NCBI GenBank assembly: GCA_002292025.1
Contig: DBBC01000009.1
Span: 617 to 6,192 of the forward strand
Length of the DNA stretch: 5,576 bases
Source: Firmicutes bacterium UBA994
GTDB taxonomy: Bacteria; Bacillota; UBA994
Direction of reading: 5' to 3'
Shown one piece after another: positions 5,473-5,576 of this stretch; the first letter of the stretch is position 1, and each line of letters begins with the position of its first letter. A program made the translations under genes and the position numbers. The notes under the pieces were generated by a model. That model did not search any database. It had not been told where the DNA came from and was given only the letters and a program-made list of their open reading frames with translations.

Positions 5473-5576
5473 CTACTCGTACTGCTGTGCTTGTGCCGTC
5501 CACAGGGTGGCGTACTCCCCCCCGTGGGCGATAAGTTCTTCATGGGCCCCCATCTCAACTAGGCGGCCATCCTTTA
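5473..5576 (-). CDS. ABC exporter (permease-ATPase), C-terminal end only
   Basis: Reading the - strand, 33 codons from the window edge to TAG at 5473-5475 encode the tail of an ABC exporter nucleotide-binding domain. KDGRLVEMGAHEELIAHGGEYATLW is the segment that follows the H-loop in type I (MsbA/MdlB/LmrA-like) half-transporters, with the usual G-x-H-x-E-L-hydrophobic pattern and the final Y-x2-L-W-x3-Q. In the family the ATPase domain hydrolyses ATP to drive export through fused membrane helices; all of that lies beyond the window, so the substrate cannot be inferred. The gene runs into the tRNA cluster on the same strand, with 85 bases from its stop to the tRNA-Arg 5' end. Confidence 0.92.
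   Translation of the reverse strand, partial: KDGRLVEMGAHEELIAHGGEYATLWTAQAQQYE

Overview
The window reads as chromosomal DNA of a strictly anaerobic bacterium, most likely a Clostridia-type Firmicute. The grounds are an [FeFe]-hydrogenase of the trimeric, NAD(P)-linked (HndD/HydA) kind, a PHP-domain protein of a type I recall near clostridial hydrogenase genes, AG-rich ribosome binding sites, sigma-A-like promoters and six tRNA genes that all encode their 3' CCA. The base composition looks balanced to slightly GC-rich by eye. No species can be named from this.

Left part (1-2612, + strand): the 3' portion of an [FeFe]-hydrogenase catalytic subunit whose N-terminus lies outside the window, a gap of about 200 bases full of short inverted repeats, a doubtful 83-residue ORF, and a complete PHP-domain metal-dependent phosphoesterase-like protein. 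The doubtful ORF ends exactly at the ATG of the PHP gene. The hydrogenase and PHP genes point the same way and may be functionally linked, but the 454-base gap argues against simple tight co-translation.

Middle part (2662-4437, - strand): one complete 591-residue M14 zinc carboxypeptidase-like gene, convergent with the PHP gene and apparently without a secretion signal.

Right part (4438-5576, - strand): a six-gene tRNA cluster, in transcription order Arg(CCG), Val(TAC), Phe(GAA), Gly(GCC), Cys(GCA), Leu(TAA). It has at least three internal sigma-A-like promoters and several intrinsic terminators, so it is likely several short units rather than one operon. The last 104 bases hold the C-terminal end of an ABC exporter, also on the - strand.

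I see no CRISPR array, insertion sequence, phage gene or defence system. The points most worth a second look are the altered L1 motif of the hydrogenase (a serine where the reference enzymes have a cluster-ligand cysteine), the dyad-rich gap before the PHP gene, and the promoter/terminator arrangement of the tRNA cluster.
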